Positions 1 to 8,947 of a stretch of DNA of 64,000 nucleotides are shown piece by piece. Location: the NCBI RefSeq assembly GCF_000711825.1, contig NZ_JONJ01000001.1, forward strand, positions 372,001 through 436,000. The letters are read 5' to 3'. The notes beneath the pieces are model-generated. The model saw only the letters and a list, made by a program, of their open reading frames with translations. It had not been told where the DNA came from and ran no database searches. This stretch comes from [Clostridium] aminophilum DSM 10710 (GTDB lineage: Bacteria; Bacillota; Clostridia; Lachnospirales; Lachnospiraceae). Position 1 is the stretch's first letter. Each line of letters starts with the position of its first letter. A program made the translations under genes and the position numbers.

Positions 1-929
1 GCAAAATGTTTCTCCGTTGGCCGGTCCGGATCCGCCGAAATAATAAGATTATCGAGCGTCACTCTCGCCAGATTCCCCGCATCGAAATCCGAACTTTGGA
101 TCGTGCGGCTGACTTCATTGCCGCTCGTCTCTCCACGGATGGTCATCTTCGTCTCAGACCGGTTCGGATTCACGATATTTACGACGAGGTCGTCTTCATT
201 GTCCACTGTGACCGCAAGCGTCTTCAGAATCTCCACGGTTCCCTCGCTGGACTCAGCCGCCGCTCCACCATAGTATCCGAGAAGAGCGCCGCCCGCCTCT
301 TTCTCATACTGATAGCGCTTGTCTCGGTTCTCATCCTTTCGGGATTCATTCAATCCCGGATAGGCCGCGGACGACGGATCCTCAATGTCGGAAAACTTCT
401 TCCAGTGCTTCCGGTCCGGCATCATGACATCCGTATACCACACGCCGTAGACAACCGCCGTCTCCTCGTCATACTCGATGACGAAACTGTTTCCGCGAAT
501 GGTCGAGTCCACCGCAAAAGCCGGAAGAATCGCATTCGTATAATCCCGGGCCACCGTGCTGCCACGGTAACTCAGATCGTCGCTCGTCAGATACCGGAAC
601 GAATCGTCATTCCATGTGATGTCGTCCGGAAAATCCGCCGGTTCCGCCATCGCCCGGGACAAACGGTCGTCTCCGAGTGCCTGATCGCGGGCGACGAGCT
701 GCTTCCATTTGCCGCTGGCTTTCGCCACCGCCAGATGATTCTGTGCGGCAAGAAAGATCTCTTTCGCGGAATTATTCAGTCCGAAAAGCCGCACCTTCCG
801 CTGATGCTGTACAAAGGCAAAACCGCCTGCCCCCGCGAGCATGATCAGGATCGCGACAACGATCAGCACCTCTGCAAGGGAATATCCCATCTTCCATCTG
901 TTTCGATTTTTTGTCTTCTGCATATGCAT
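1..929 (-). CDS. Minor prepilin (type IV pilin-like), 3' end cut by window edge
   Basis: The reading frame is open from 929 down to base 1, so about 309 residues are visible and the C-terminus is missing. The N-terminus has a basic leader and then a class III prepilin signal, KMG|YSLAEVLIVVAI, with cleavage expected after Gly and the conserved Glu at +5, followed by one hydrophobic helix. A GGAGAG ribosome site lies just upstream of two possible ATGs (929 and 923). It is the last visible gene of a run of four prepilin-like genes read leftward, so it is probably a minor pilin of the same assembly machine. The globular part has no family I recognise. The prepilin class is secure; the specific role is inferred. 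Confidence 0.8.
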   Translation of the reverse strand, partial: MHMQKTKNRNRWKMGYSLAEVLIVVAILIMLAGAGGFAFVQHQRKVRLFGLNNSAKEIFLAAQNHLAVAKASGKWKQLVARDQALGDDRLSRAMAEPADFPDDITWNDDSFRYLTSDDLSYRGSTVARDYTNAILPAFAVDSTIRGNSFVIEYDEETAVVYGVWYTDVMMPDRKHWKKFSDIEDPSSAAYPGLNESRKDENRDKRYQYEKEAGGALLGYYGGAAAESSEGTVEILKTLAVTVDNEDDLVVNIVNPNRSETKMTIRGETSGNEVSRTIQSSDFDAGNLARVTLDNLIISADPDRPTEKHF

Positions 930-1017
930 ATGCTCTCCGGCTTTCCTGTATCTTTATTATTTATTATTTATTCTTTATCCGAACCCTTTCCGGGGCCGTC
1001 AGATGCTCATTTTTCCA

Positions 1018-1593
1018 TCACTCAAACGCCGTCTGCGTCACCATCGACTGCACGACTACAGACTGACTGGCAAGCTGCGAATCTGCCGGTGCGCCGATCG
1101 CGCGGACCGTAACAGTAAAAAGAAACTGCCCGTTCTCGCATTCATCCCAGGTCACTTCATTGTAGAGGCCGTCCGTCTTCGTCCTCGCAGAGACCAGCGG
1201 AAATTCCGCCACCGGATCGTCCAGGCCTCTCTCATCCGCCGTCACAGTATCTGCCGTGACCTGAATTCCATTGACCGGATCATTGGAAAATGTCAGATAC
1301 ATCTTCTGATCCTCACAGTAAATCTCCATCGTCTGGGCTCCGCCCTCTCCCGACAGATTATTCTTCGACGAAGTCCTCAGTTCGGAGGTGAGCACCGTGA
1401 TCGTCGTTCCAAGAAGCGTCTCCGCATCCGCCTTTAACGTCATCTGCCGGTAGACACGAATTGCCGTCGTCAAGCCTGCTGCCGCGCCGGCCATGACCAG
1501 ACTCATGATCAGGATGGCGGTCAGCAGTTCCGTCAGAGAGACACCCGACGAAGACTGCCATATTCTGTTTTTAAAGAATTCTCTCATCCTCAT
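1018..1593 (-). CDS. Minor prepilin-like protein
   Basis: This 191-residue protein has a short basic leader, the cleavage context SSG|VSLTELLTAILIMS with Glu at +5, and a single hydrophobic segment rich in Ala and Gly. That is the standard N-terminus processed by PilD. The C-terminal part (about residues 60-191) looks like a small soluble domain with no motif I can name. It lies 157 bases after the preceding prepilin gene and before the edge-truncated one, with the same direction of reading. It is probably a minor pilin that primes or caps the pilus; pseudopilin of a type II-like system is an alternative that sequence alone does not exclude. Confidence 0.8.
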   Translation of the reverse strand: MRMREFFKNRIWQSSSGVSLTELLTAILIMSLVMAGAAAGLTTAIRVYRQMTLKADAETLLGTTITVLTSELRTSSKNNLSGEGGAQTMEIYCEDQKMYLTFSNDPVNGIQVTADTVTADERGLDDPVAEFPLVSARTKTDGLYNEVTWDECENGQFLFTVTVRAIGAPADSQLASQSVVVQSMVTQTAFE

Positions 1594-1750
1594 TCGATCC
1601 CTGCCTCTCTATGCTCCTGCCTGCGATGATTCTGTCTGACGATTTTCCCGACTGCCAATATTCCTGACGGCGATGTTCCTGACGGCCGATACGGTCCTTC
1701 GGCATCTCAGAACATTTCCATTTCCCTGCGCCGCACTTTCTCCATTTTGT

Positions 1751-2173
1751 TTACCGCGCCGTGTAGAAATAGTACGGATACCTTCTTGCTCCGTCCGTGT
1801 CTGCTCCGCCGGACAGATTTCGCGGCGTGTATCTGTAAAATGAGATATTCTCCGCCGCGCCGAGCGTTCCGTTGATCATGGAGTGAGCCAGATTGCTGTC
1901 CACGCTGCGGATATTGATTTTCTGCACCGTATTATCCTTCGTCAGATTCGGATCGCTGTCCGGATCATCCCCGCCGATTCTCATTTCCATCGTGTTGTGC
2001 GCCCGCATAAACTTCTGATAGTTGGTCTCGGCGCCGCTGATCACCTTTTTCGAAATCATCACCAGCGAGGCAAATATCACGGATCCGAACGTAACGAATA
2101 AGAGCGCAACCAATGTTTCCGGGATCGTCTCTCCCCGTTTTGATCTCAATTTTCGAATTCTCATCGTCCTCAC
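1751..2173 (-). CDS. Minor prepilin-like protein (short)
   Basis: The 140-residue product begins with many Arg and Lys residues followed by KRG|ETIPETLVALLFVTFG, which fits a prepilin leader with Glu at +5, then a single membrane helix. The mature first residue would be Glu rather than the usual Phe or Met, which is uncommon but tolerated by prepilin peptidases. The remaining ~95 residues are a small Asn/Asp-rich domain ending YYFYTAR. The gene starts only nine bases after the stop of the 316-residue pilin-like gene, so the two are almost certainly co-transcribed. Confidence 0.75.
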   Translation of the reverse strand: MRTMRIRKLRSKRGETIPETLVALLFVTFGSVIFASLVMISKKVISGAETNYQKFMRAHNTMEMRIGGDDPDSDPNLTKDNTVQKINIRSVDSNLAHSMINGTLGAAENISFYRYTPRNLSGGADTDGARRYPYYFYTAR

Positions 2174-2182
2174 TCCCTGTCT

Positions 2183-3133
2183 TTAATCTCCATCCTCCGC
2201 GTCCTTCGGATCGATCACCGTGATGACGGCATCCTTCCAGCCAATCTCGCTGAGTCCGACCTTCCGGGTCACACGAACCGAATACAGCTCCGGCTCATCC
2301 TCTTCTTCCTCATCTTCCTCTTCTTCGTCTTCCTCCGGCTCCACCTTCTCGATCTTTACGATCTGCTCATATTTCACATTGATGTTTTTCGCCGGAATAC
2401 GGACGATGAGGTACAGCGGTGACTTCCGGTAGGCCTCTTCCTCTTTTGCAAGATTGTTCCGTTCTGTCTCATTTGCTCCCTCTACCGTATAGAGATATGC
2501 CGTGATCTGCAGATTCCCGTCCATCTCAATCCGGGCATAGACATTCTCAAAATCATCCGTCGAAGAAGAACCGTTCTTCTTCGGCGTTATGCAGATGACC
2601 TGATACTTCACCGGCTCCGTTCCGGTGTCTCCTTTATCCCAGGACCGGTTCGCCGGCGTCACGGAAGCGGCCAGCGTGTCCTCCCAGCCCTGAAAGAGCT
2701 GGCCGTCACCATTGCCCCACTGCCCGTCGACGATTTCACGCGCCATATTATCCGCAAGGTCCGCGAGATTCTCCGTCATCGCCGTCCCGGAAATATGCAG
2801 GGGATCGCCCGCGCGCTCCGGATACGGCTCGGCGCCACCGGTAAAATCTTCATTCTGCGGATCTTCGGTCTCATCGACCACATATGTTTTGCTGATTGTC
2901 CTCGCCGTGCGAAATGTTCTCGCGCCCATCTTCTCTGCCATGAGATTGGCCGCGGATACCAGCTGATAGCGCTCCTCCGCGCCGGTATCGACCTGCGAAA
3001 TCCGGCCCGCCGCCGTTCCGGCGACTGCCAGCAGAACCGTACCGATAATCGTGCAGAATGCGAAATACAGCAGGGCCGCAACCAGCGATACGCCGCTGTT
3101 ATCCTTTATCTTTCTGTAGATCCTGTTCTTCAC
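2183..3133 (-). CDS. GspK/PilX-like minor prepilin lacking Glu5, with acidic tract
   Basis: The 316-residue protein has a basic leader, then NSG|VSLVAALLYFAFCTIIG and one membrane helix. It has Ala where other prepilins carry Glu at +5. Loss of Glu5 is the hallmark of GspK/PilX-type minor pilins, which sit at the pilus tip. It is also the largest complete prepilin here, as GspK is in other systems. Near residues 272-288 there is an almost pure Glu/Asp tract, then a short C-terminal domain. Both neighbours are prepilins. The assignment as a tip subunit is inferred from the missing Glu5 and size, not from a recognisable fold. Confidence 0.7.
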   Translation of the reverse strand: MKNRIYRKIKDNSGVSLVAALLYFAFCTIIGTVLLAVAGTAAGRISQVDTGAEERYQLVSAANLMAEKMGARTFRTARTISKTYVVDETEDPQNEDFTGGAEPYPERAGDPLHISGTAMTENLADLADNMAREIVDGQWGNGDGQLFQGWEDTLAASVTPANRSWDKGDTGTEPVKYQVICITPKKNGSSSTDDFENVYARIEMDGNLQITAYLYTVEGANETERNNLAKEEEAYRKSPLYLIVRIPAKNINVKYEQIVKIEKVEPEEDEEEEDEEEEDEPELYSVRVTRKVGLSEIGWKDAVITVIDPKDAEDGD

Positions 3134-3241
3134 GATACCTGCCTTCCCGTCCCTCCGATCTTCAACCTGTCCAACGTTCCAACTGCACTTTTCTGTCTCT
3201 GTGAACCGCTGACTCCGTCCCCTGGTTCCACAAGCACAGTT

Positions 3242-3520
3242 TTACATTCCGAAGGTCTTCAGAACCACACCGATTGCCGCCAGCACCGCGAACGTCATGC
3301 AGGTTCCGGCAAGGCTGAACTTGCTGTTTGGCGTGTGGCAGTACGGGCACTCAAACCCGTACGTCATGCTCAGCGCCTTCCATCCGGTCAGCTTCTTCAC
3401 GCTCACCTCCCGGCCGCACCTGTGGCAGATGCATTTGGTGACAAAAGTGGCCTTCTCCAGCTCCGTCGGCTGATTGGCTTCGTTCTTCGTGCGGATCAGA
3501 TTCTTATTCTTGGAACTCAT
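3242..3520 (-). CDS. Small zinc-ribbon membrane protein, first gene of the minor-pilin operon
   Basis: This is a 92-residue protein. Residues ~35-38 (CHRCG) and ~59-63 (CPYCH) form two CxxC pairs typical of a zinc ribbon, separated by about 20 residues. The last ~25 residues form a hydrophobic helix (GTCMTFAVLAAIGVVLKTFG). It has a good ribosome site (GGAGAAAACA before ATG) and follows its own strong promoter (3620-3648), so it is the first gene of the transcript that continues into four prepilin genes. I do not recognise a family. Position suggests an accessory of pilus assembly, but this is guilt by association. Confidence 0.65.
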   Translation of the reverse strand: MSSKNKNLIRTKNEANQPTELEKATFVTKCICHRCGREVSVKKLTGWKALSMTYGFECPYCHTPNSKFSLAGTCMTFAVLAAIGVVLKTFGM

Positions 3521-3536
3521 TGTTTTCTCCTGTATC

Positions 3537-3567
3537 CCCGGATCTCATCCTATATGGAAGATCCGGG
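3537..3567 (-). promoter_or_regulatory. Leader hairpin just upstream of the zinc-ribbon gene ribosome site
   Basis: CCCGGATC pairs perfectly with GATCCGGG around an inner TCC-N5-GGA, ending a few bases before the Shine-Dalgarno of the zinc-ribbon gene. It could modulate translation or stabilise the mRNA. No T-run follows, so it is not a terminator. Confidence 0.4.
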
Positions 3568-3619
3568 CTGTTTTGCTCATGAAAGATTTTCTCATTAAAA
3601 TGTATGATTTCTTAATTCT

Positions 3620-3648
3620 ATTATAATTCGGTATGAATCCCTATTCAA
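3620..3648 (-). promoter_or_regulatory. Sigma-A-like promoter of the zinc-ribbon/minor-pilin operon
   Basis: On the minus strand there is TTGAAT, a 17-base spacer and a perfect TATAAT. The start would fall near 3613, about 95 bases before the zinc-ribbon ATG. This separates the minor-pilin transcript from the upstream pilus operon, which ends at the terminator near 3950. Confidence 0.7.
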
Positions 3649-3731
3649 GAAAACGCTGCAAATGTTGTCGAAAACTCCGTATCTTCTGACTCCTTATCAA
3701 TGTCCCCCATAAGGTGTATCCGCAACCGAAA

Positions 3732-3905
3732 CATGAAATGTGCGTAAAAGTCCAAAATTGGCTCATGAAATGTGAGCGTAAGCCCAGAATTGGCTCATGA
3801 AATGTGAGCAAACACCCAGAATTGGCTCATGAAATGTGAGCAAACACCCAGAATTGGCTCATAAAATGTGATTAACCTCTCGGAATTCATTCATAAAAAG
3901 CGATC
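3732..3905. repeat. 32-bp tandem repeat, about six copies
   Basis: Copies of CATGAAATGTG start at 3732, 3764, 3796, 3828 and 3860, with a decayed one at 3892, giving an exact 32-base period. The central copies are near identical, and each contains GCTCA-N7-TGAGC, able to form a small hairpin. There are no unique spacers, so it is a minisatellite and not a CRISPR. It fills the gap between the pilin terminator and the next promoter. Confidence 0.85.
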
Positions 3906-3932
3906 AGAGCCATTAATTTCAAAAACTATATC

Positions 3933-3976
3933 AAAAAGCTCCCCCGCCTTGAATTCTCAAAACGGGGGAGCCTTTT
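3933..3976 (-). terminator. Intrinsic terminator after the major pilin gene
   Basis: GGCTCCCCCG pairs with CGGGGGAGC across a 16-base loop and is followed on the minus strand by TTTTT. It lies about 35 bases past the pilin stop codon and ends the main pilus transcript. Confidence 0.9.
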
Positions 3977-4007
3977 ATTATGTCATATCGCGATATTGAT
4001 CAAATAA

Positions 4008-4439
4008 TTATTCTGCAACCGTTGCAGTGCATGTATTATCTGTATTACTCCATGAGAAAGTGATGGCTACTTTTCCGCTGGATGCCTTATCAAGTTTCTT
4101 TGCATCAGCATCTGCAATTGTGAACGGAAGGTCTATACTCTTGCTAGTACCATAAAACGCTCCGTTATCCGACTCACCTTTCACAACAACATCCGAAACG
4201 GTTACTGTCTTTTCGGTCTCATTATAATCTGCTTTTCCGTTATCTTCCTCTGTCAGTTTTGCCACACATGCCTCAGCATAAGCTGCTCTCGCATTGGATG
4301 CCGTTACCGCATCTCTGGATTTCTCAAGCTGTGCGGTAAAGATCGGGATTGCGATCGCTACCAGTACACCGATGATTGCAACTACAATCAGCAGCTCGGC
4401 AAGTGTGAAGCCCTTGCGTTCTCTCATTTTCTTTAACAT
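4008..4439 (-). CDS. Major type IV pilin-like protein
   Basis: The protein has 143 residues if read from the ATG at 4439, which has a GGAGG ribosome site 8 bases away; the ATG at 4445 is too close to it. The leader MLKKMRERKG|FTLAELLIVVAI has the consensus cleavage site and Glu at +5, followed by the long N-terminal helix typical of pilins (to about residue 50). The small C-terminal domain (residues ~55-143) is Ala, Asp and Lys rich. Its position directly after pilC and before a strong terminator, and its small size, suggest it is the major subunit that builds the fibre. No disulphide pair is visible. Confidence 0.88.
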   Translation of the reverse strand: MLKKMRERKGFTLAELLIVVAIIGVLVAIAIPIFTAQLEKSRDAVTASNARAAYAEACVAKLTEEDNGKADYNETEKTVTVSDVVVKGESDNGAFYGTSKSIDLPFTIADADAKKLDKASSGKVAITFSWSNTDNTCTATVAE

Positions 4440-4761
4440 AATCATTTCCTCCTCTTCTCCTACCGGAGCACTTTGCTCCGATTAATAATGAACTCTTTCG
4501 TAACCTGCTGCGGTTATCTCAGAAAGACTCCGGGTTCCGTCGGATTGTGTTGGCAATCATTTTTATCATAAAATTCTCCATCTTTCAACTTTTATGATGT
4601 ATGTTTGGCTACGGAAAACCATTGTCTATGTTCTTTGATATTTATATCGGCGCAATCATAATTCTTATTATTGTTTTCAGAAAAAGATTTTTGATTTTTT
4701 CGTCTTTTCTCTGATCTTCCTGCTCACATCTGACATCTTATATCTTACTTATTGTGTTCAC
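4440..4761 (-). other. pilC-pilin intergenic region (322 bp)
   Basis: This stretch is AT-rich compared with its surroundings. I can see two hairpins near the pilin start: CGGAGC-AAAGT-GCTCCG at about 4464-4480 and a GTAACC/GGTTAT stem at about 4499-4516. I could not find a convincing -35/-10 pair. Such long leaders are common before highly expressed pilin genes, and the hairpins may stabilise a processed pilin mRNA. Confidence 0.4.
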
Positions 4762-5973
4762 TTACATCATATCATACATTGTAAACATTGGCATATAAAT
4801 TGCGATGACAATAAATCCGGCAAATATCGAGAGGAACACCAGAATCGCCGGTTCCAGCCTTGCAAGGGCCTTCTTGGTCGCGGTATCGGCCTCGTTCGCA
4901 TAGAACTCGCCGATGACTTCCAGCGTTCCCTCCAGCTCACCGGTCTCCTCGCCGATCGCGCACATTTCCACGAGTGTCGGCGGAAGATTCTCGACCTGAC
5001 GAAGACACTCTCCGAGCGGCCGTCCCTCCTCAATCCGGCCGACCACCCTTCCGATCTCTTCCTGATAGAGATAGTTGGTCATCGTCTTCGCCGTGATTGC
5101 CAGAGAGCGGTTCACGGTCAATCCGGATTTTAAGAGCATCGACATCGTATTCGCAAATTCCGCTGCGCCGCTCATCTGTGAGATCTTGCCGATCACCGGC
5201 ATTTTCAGCTGAACCTTTCCGCGGATCATGCGGCCGCGAAGACTCTTCGTGGTATACACTCTCCATCCGATCACGAACGCCAGAATCGTGCTCAGGATCA
5301 GAATCCAGAACCGGTTGCAGAATTCCGATGCACTCATCAGGATCTGTGTGATCAGCGGAAGCTCTCCGCCGAGCTCATGGAAGGTTGCGGTGAGAACCGG
5401 AATGACAAATGCCATGATGATGGTGACAACGACGATCGCGATGATCAGGACAAATGTCGGGTAGGCAAGCGCGGATTTGATCTTCGCCACCGTCTTGTAG
5501 GCTTTCTCATAATACGCTGCCATCTGCCCGAAGGTCTGGTCGACGTTTCCGGATTCCTCTCCGGCGCGGATCGTCTCGATCAATGTCGGCGGAAGTCCCG
5601 GACCGTGCCGCTCCAGACTGTTGGCGAGCGTCGCGCCGCTGGAGACATCCTCCGCGGACTTTGTGAGAATCCGCCGGATCTTTTTGTCCGTCGTCTGCTT
5701 TCCGATCATCTCAAGACACATGGCCAGCGGCATACCGGACTTCAGTGTGATGGCGATCTGCTGACACGCCACCGACAGATTCTTCAGATTGACCTTGTCG
5801 CCGCCGAGATCCATGGTCAGGATATTTCCCGTCTCCCGTACGGCCTTGATCTCCAGGAGAACCGGGCAGGTCTTTTTGATCTTATATGCGGCATCGTATT
5901 CATCGATTGCTTCGACAACACCGGATGCCTGTAACCCGTCCGGTGTCAATGCTTTATATCGGTATTGTTTCAT
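4762..5973 (-). CDS. pilC: Type IV pilus inner-membrane platform protein PilC (GspF family)
   Basis: The 403-residue protein is the inner-membrane platform that couples the assembly ATPases to the growing pilus. It has two GspF domains (about residues 60-185 and 265-385), each ending in hydrophobic helices, with conserved GEESGNVDQTF and GEETGELEGTL motifs. The frame can be opened six codons earlier at a TTG, but the ATG at 5973 carries a GGGAG ribosome site six bases away and gives the usual MKQYRYKA start. It follows pilT by about 20 bases in the same operon. Confidence 0.93.
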   Translation of the reverse strand: MKQYRYKALTPDGLQASGVVEAIDEYDAAYKIKKTCPVLLEIKAVRETGNILTMDLGGDKVNLKNLSVACQQIAITLKSGMPLAMCLEMIGKQTTDKKIRRILTKSAEDVSSGATLANSLERHGPGLPPTLIETIRAGEESGNVDQTFGQMAAYYEKAYKTVAKIKSALAYPTFVLIIAIVVVTIIMAFVIPVLTATFHELGGELPLITQILMSASEFCNRFWILILSTILAFVIGWRVYTTKSLRGRMIRGKVQLKMPVIGKISQMSGAAEFANTMSMLLKSGLTVNRSLAITAKTMTNYLYQEEIGRVVGRIEEGRPLGECLRQVENLPPTLVEMCAIGEETGELEGTLEVIGEFYANEADTATKKALARLEPAILVFLSIFAGFIVIAIYMPMFTMYDMM

Positions 5974-5994
5974 CCCTGTCTCCCTATCCAAACC

Positions 5995-7053
5995 TTACGC
6001 AATCAATCCGAGTTTCCGCATCACATATTCCTTATCATTGCAGGCATTCACCGCCGTCTGCGGTTCGATCTTTCCGGAAACCACGAGATTGATCAGGCTG
6101 TTGTCCATTGTAATGCTTCCGACATTTGCGGAGGAAAGCATACTCGAGTACATCTGCGGCGTCTTCCCCTCGCGGATCAGATTCCGGATTGCATTCGTCG
6201 CAACCATACACTCGCAGGCGAGAACCCTGCCTTTTCCGCCCTTCCGCACGAGAAGCTGCTGAGAGATGATCGACTGGATCGTCATGGAGAGATCCATGCG
6301 GATCTGCGGCTGTTTTTCTGCCGTGAACACGCCGATGATACGGTCGATGGATTCCGGTGCGGAATTTGTATGAAGCGTTGCGAGTACGAGATGTCCGGTC
6401 TGCGCCGCCGTGAGTGCGGTCTCGATGGTCTCGGCGTCGCGCATCTCACCGATCAGGATGACATCCGGATCCTCGCGGAGGATCGCGCGAAGCCCGTTCG
6501 AATAGGATTCGGTGTCATTGCCGATCTCCCGCTGATTGATCACGCATTGATCCGGCTGGTAAATGTACTCGATCGGATCTTCGAGCGTGATGATGTGATC
6601 CTGTCTCGTGTGATTGATCCGGTCCAGAATCGCCGCCATCGTGGTGGACTTACCGGAACCGGTCTCCCCGGTCACTAGGATGATGCCCTTCTGAATGGTC
6701 GGGAAGGTATTCACCACCGGAGGGAGTCCAAGGATTCCGAGTTCCGGGATTTTATTCGCCAGAATTCGGAGTGCGGCGGAGACATGACCCTGCTGCCGGA
6801 ATAGATTGATGCGGACTCGCTCGCCCGCAAGGTGCAGCGCGAAGTCCTGTTCTCCCCGCACCGCCATCTTCTGATATTCCGGTCCCGCCAGTTTCGCAGC
6901 GATCGCCTCACAGTCATTGTCTGTCAGCGCTTCCGGAATAATATCCACTAATTTTCCATCCAAACGCCCCTTTGGCGGAATACCATACACCAGATGAATG
7001 TCCGACATTCCGGCCTGTGCGGCAGTCTGAACCAGTTTCTCGACATCAATCAT
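5995..7053 (-). CDS. pilT: Type IV pilus retraction ATPase PilT
   Basis: This 352-residue AAA+-like secretion ATPase powers pilus depolymerisation and twitching motility. It shows an N-terminal PAS-like region, Walker A GETGSGKST at about residue 130, a His box and Asp box (GEMRDAETIETALTAAQTGHLV, and LATLHTNSA), and Walker B in DPDVILIGE. It lacks the long N-terminal MshE-like domain and the tetracysteine motif of PilB, and length fits PilT (about 350). It sits between pilB and pilC, as in many clostridial pilus loci. The presence of PilT argues for a retractile pilus rather than a type II secretion pseudopilus. Confidence 0.93.
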   Translation of the reverse strand: MIDVEKLVQTAAQAGMSDIHLVYGIPPKGRLDGKLVDIIPEALTDNDCEAIAAKLAGPEYQKMAVRGEQDFALHLAGERVRINLFRQQGHVSAALRILANKIPELGILGLPPVVNTFPTIQKGIILVTGETGSGKSTTMAAILDRINHTRQDHIITLEDPIEYIYQPDQCVINQREIGNDTESYSNGLRAILREDPDVILIGEMRDAETIETALTAAQTGHLVLATLHTNSAPESIDRIIGVFTAEKQPQIRMDLSMTIQSIISQQLLVRKGGKGRVLACECMVATNAIRNLIREGKTPQMYSSMLSSANVGSITMDNSLINLVVSGKIEPQTAVNACNDKEYVMRKLGLIA

Positions 7054-7231
7054 ACCATTATGTCCTCATTTTCTTTCGCAAAGAGACGATATGCTGTCTA
7101 TATCATTGGAATACTGTCCTGTCGTGGTTTGTCCGTTTCCAACGCTTTTCCGTCCTGTTTTTCCATCCGATCATCGCCGGACAGATGGATCCGGGTGCAT
7201 TTTCAGCAGGATGAAACTCCGGTCTGAAAAA

Positions 7232-8920
7232 TCAGTCCTGAATCATGATGACCCTGCATACTTCCTCAACGGTGGTAATGCCTTCCGCGACGAGCTGGTC
7301 GGCATTCTCCAGCATCGGAACGTATCCGCTGGTCCGCTGCGCAATCTCGCGGAAGGTCTGCTTGTCGTCGCCTCTGGTGATGCAGCGGCGGAGCTCGTCG
7401 TTCATGAGGAGAATCTCGAAAGCTCCAATTCTTCCCTTATATCCGGTGTGGAAGCATTTATCACAGCCGCGGCCGTGATAGTAGATCCTTGCCGGGTCTT
7501 CCTCCAGTCCCGCCATCCGGACATCCTTCGGCTCCGGATGATACTGTTCCCGGCAGTCCGGACAGACACGGCTGAGAAGTCTCTGGGAGATGATACCGCG
7601 AAGTCCGGCGCTGATCAGGTACGGCTCCACGCCCATATCCTTTAATCGGTCGATGGCGCTGACCGCATCCTCGGTATGAATGGTCGTGATAACCAGATGT
7701 CCCGTGATGGCCGCACGCATCGCGATCTGTGCGGTCTCACCGTCACGGATCTCACCGACACAGATAATGTCCGGATCCTGTCGGAGGATCGCGCGGAGTC
7801 CGCTGGCAAAGGTAAGGCCGACCTTCTCATTGATCTGAACCTGCGTTGCCCCCGGAATGTTGTACTCCACCGGGTCCTCCAGTGTGACGAGGTTGGTGTT
7901 CTCATTCAAAAGCTCTTTGATCAGGGTGAACATGGTGGAGGTCTTTCCGGAACCGGTGGGTCCCACCATCATGATAACGCCGCTGGTGTGCGCGATCAGA
8001 CGGTCCACCTTCTCATTGTCCCTCTCGCGGATCATACCGATTCCGCTTCGGGTCAGCATCCGGTCATCCTTGCCCAGAATTCGGATAACGATCTTTTCTC
8101 CGTAGATCGTCGGCAGCGTGTTCACACGCATGTCGATGTCTTTTCCGCCGATCTTCATCTGAATACGGCCGTCCTGCGGGATCCTTCGCTCGACGATATC
8201 CATCTTTGCCATAACCTTCAGTCGGGATACGACCGAATCTTTCAGGTCCGACGGAATGCTCAGAATTTTGTGGAGTCTTCCGTCGATACGCATTCGGATG
8301 ATCATATCGCTTCGGGTCGGCTCGATATGGATATCGGAGCAGTTTTCCACGATGGCACGCTCCATGATGGAGTTTACCAGACGGATGGTCGGGCCTTCCT
8401 GCTCGATCGGTGTGCTGTCTTCCGCGGCGGACACTTCGTCGCCGGTGAATCCGGCCTCCGCGCGCATCGCCGCCATCGCCTCGGCGGCATTGACATTTTC
8501 ATACAGAACGTTGATCGCGTGAATAACCGCCTGACGGTTCGCGATCATCGGAACGATGTTCTTTCTGGAAGTATCTTTCGCCTGCTCGACCGCCATGAAG
8601 TTCAGCGGGTCAGACATGGCCAGAAACAGTGTGTCCTTGACAATACGGACCGGTACGATCTCCGCCGCCTTCGCCAATGCCTTCGGAATGTACTGGGACA
8701 TTCCCGGATCGATCTCGGTCTTGGTCAGGTCGATGAAGTCGATACCGAGCTGCTGTTTGAGGGCGTCGATCAGCTGATATTCGGTGATGAATCCCTCTTT
8801 GATCAGTACGGTTCCGAGTCGTTCCCGATCTCTCTTCTGGATCTGCAGTGCCTGCGTGAGCTGCGCTTCGGTCAGCACGCCGGCAGTGATCAGCATATCT
8901 CCCAATCGAATAATCTTCAT
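7232..8920 (-). CDS. pilB: Type IV pilus assembly ATPase PilB (GspE family)
   Basis: The 562-residue protein is the cytoplasmic motor for pilus extension. Residues ~1-150 form the MshE/GspE N-terminal domain, which in relatives can bind c-di-GMP. The ATPase domain has Walker A GPTGSGKTS (about 320), an Asp box, Walker B DPDIICVGE, and the His box GHLVITTIHTEDA. A tetracysteine zinc site (CPDC...CDKC) at ~455-495 is typical of PilB/GspE and absent from PilT. It starts 27 bases after pilO in the same direction. A GAGGGG ribosome site precedes the ATG. Confidence 0.93.
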   Translation of the reverse strand: MKIIRLGDMLITAGVLTEAQLTQALQIQKRDRERLGTVLIKEGFITEYQLIDALKQQLGIDFIDLTKTEIDPGMSQYIPKALAKAAEIVPVRIVKDTLFLAMSDPLNFMAVEQAKDTSRKNIVPMIANRQAVIHAINVLYENVNAAEAMAAMRAEAGFTGDEVSAAEDSTPIEQEGPTIRLVNSIMERAIVENCSDIHIEPTRSDMIIRMRIDGRLHKILSIPSDLKDSVVSRLKVMAKMDIVERRIPQDGRIQMKIGGKDIDMRVNTLPTIYGEKIVIRILGKDDRMLTRSGIGMIRERDNEKVDRLIAHTSGVIMMVGPTGSGKTSTMFTLIKELLNENTNLVTLEDPVEYNIPGATQVQINEKVGLTFASGLRAILRQDPDIICVGEIRDGETAQIAMRAAITGHLVITTIHTEDAVSAIDRLKDMGVEPYLISAGLRGIISQRLLSRVCPDCREQYHPEPKDVRMAGLEEDPARIYYHGRGCDKCFHTGYKGRIGAFEILLMNDELRRCITRGDDKQTFREIAQRTSGYVPMLENADQLVAEGITTVEEVCRVIMIQD

Positions 8921-8947
8921 AGATCCCCTCTGTCCTTTACGATGCCT

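Noticed and set aside
3732-3905. CRISPR array
   Set aside because: The units are contiguous with a 32-base period and no unique spacers, and no cas gene is nearby.
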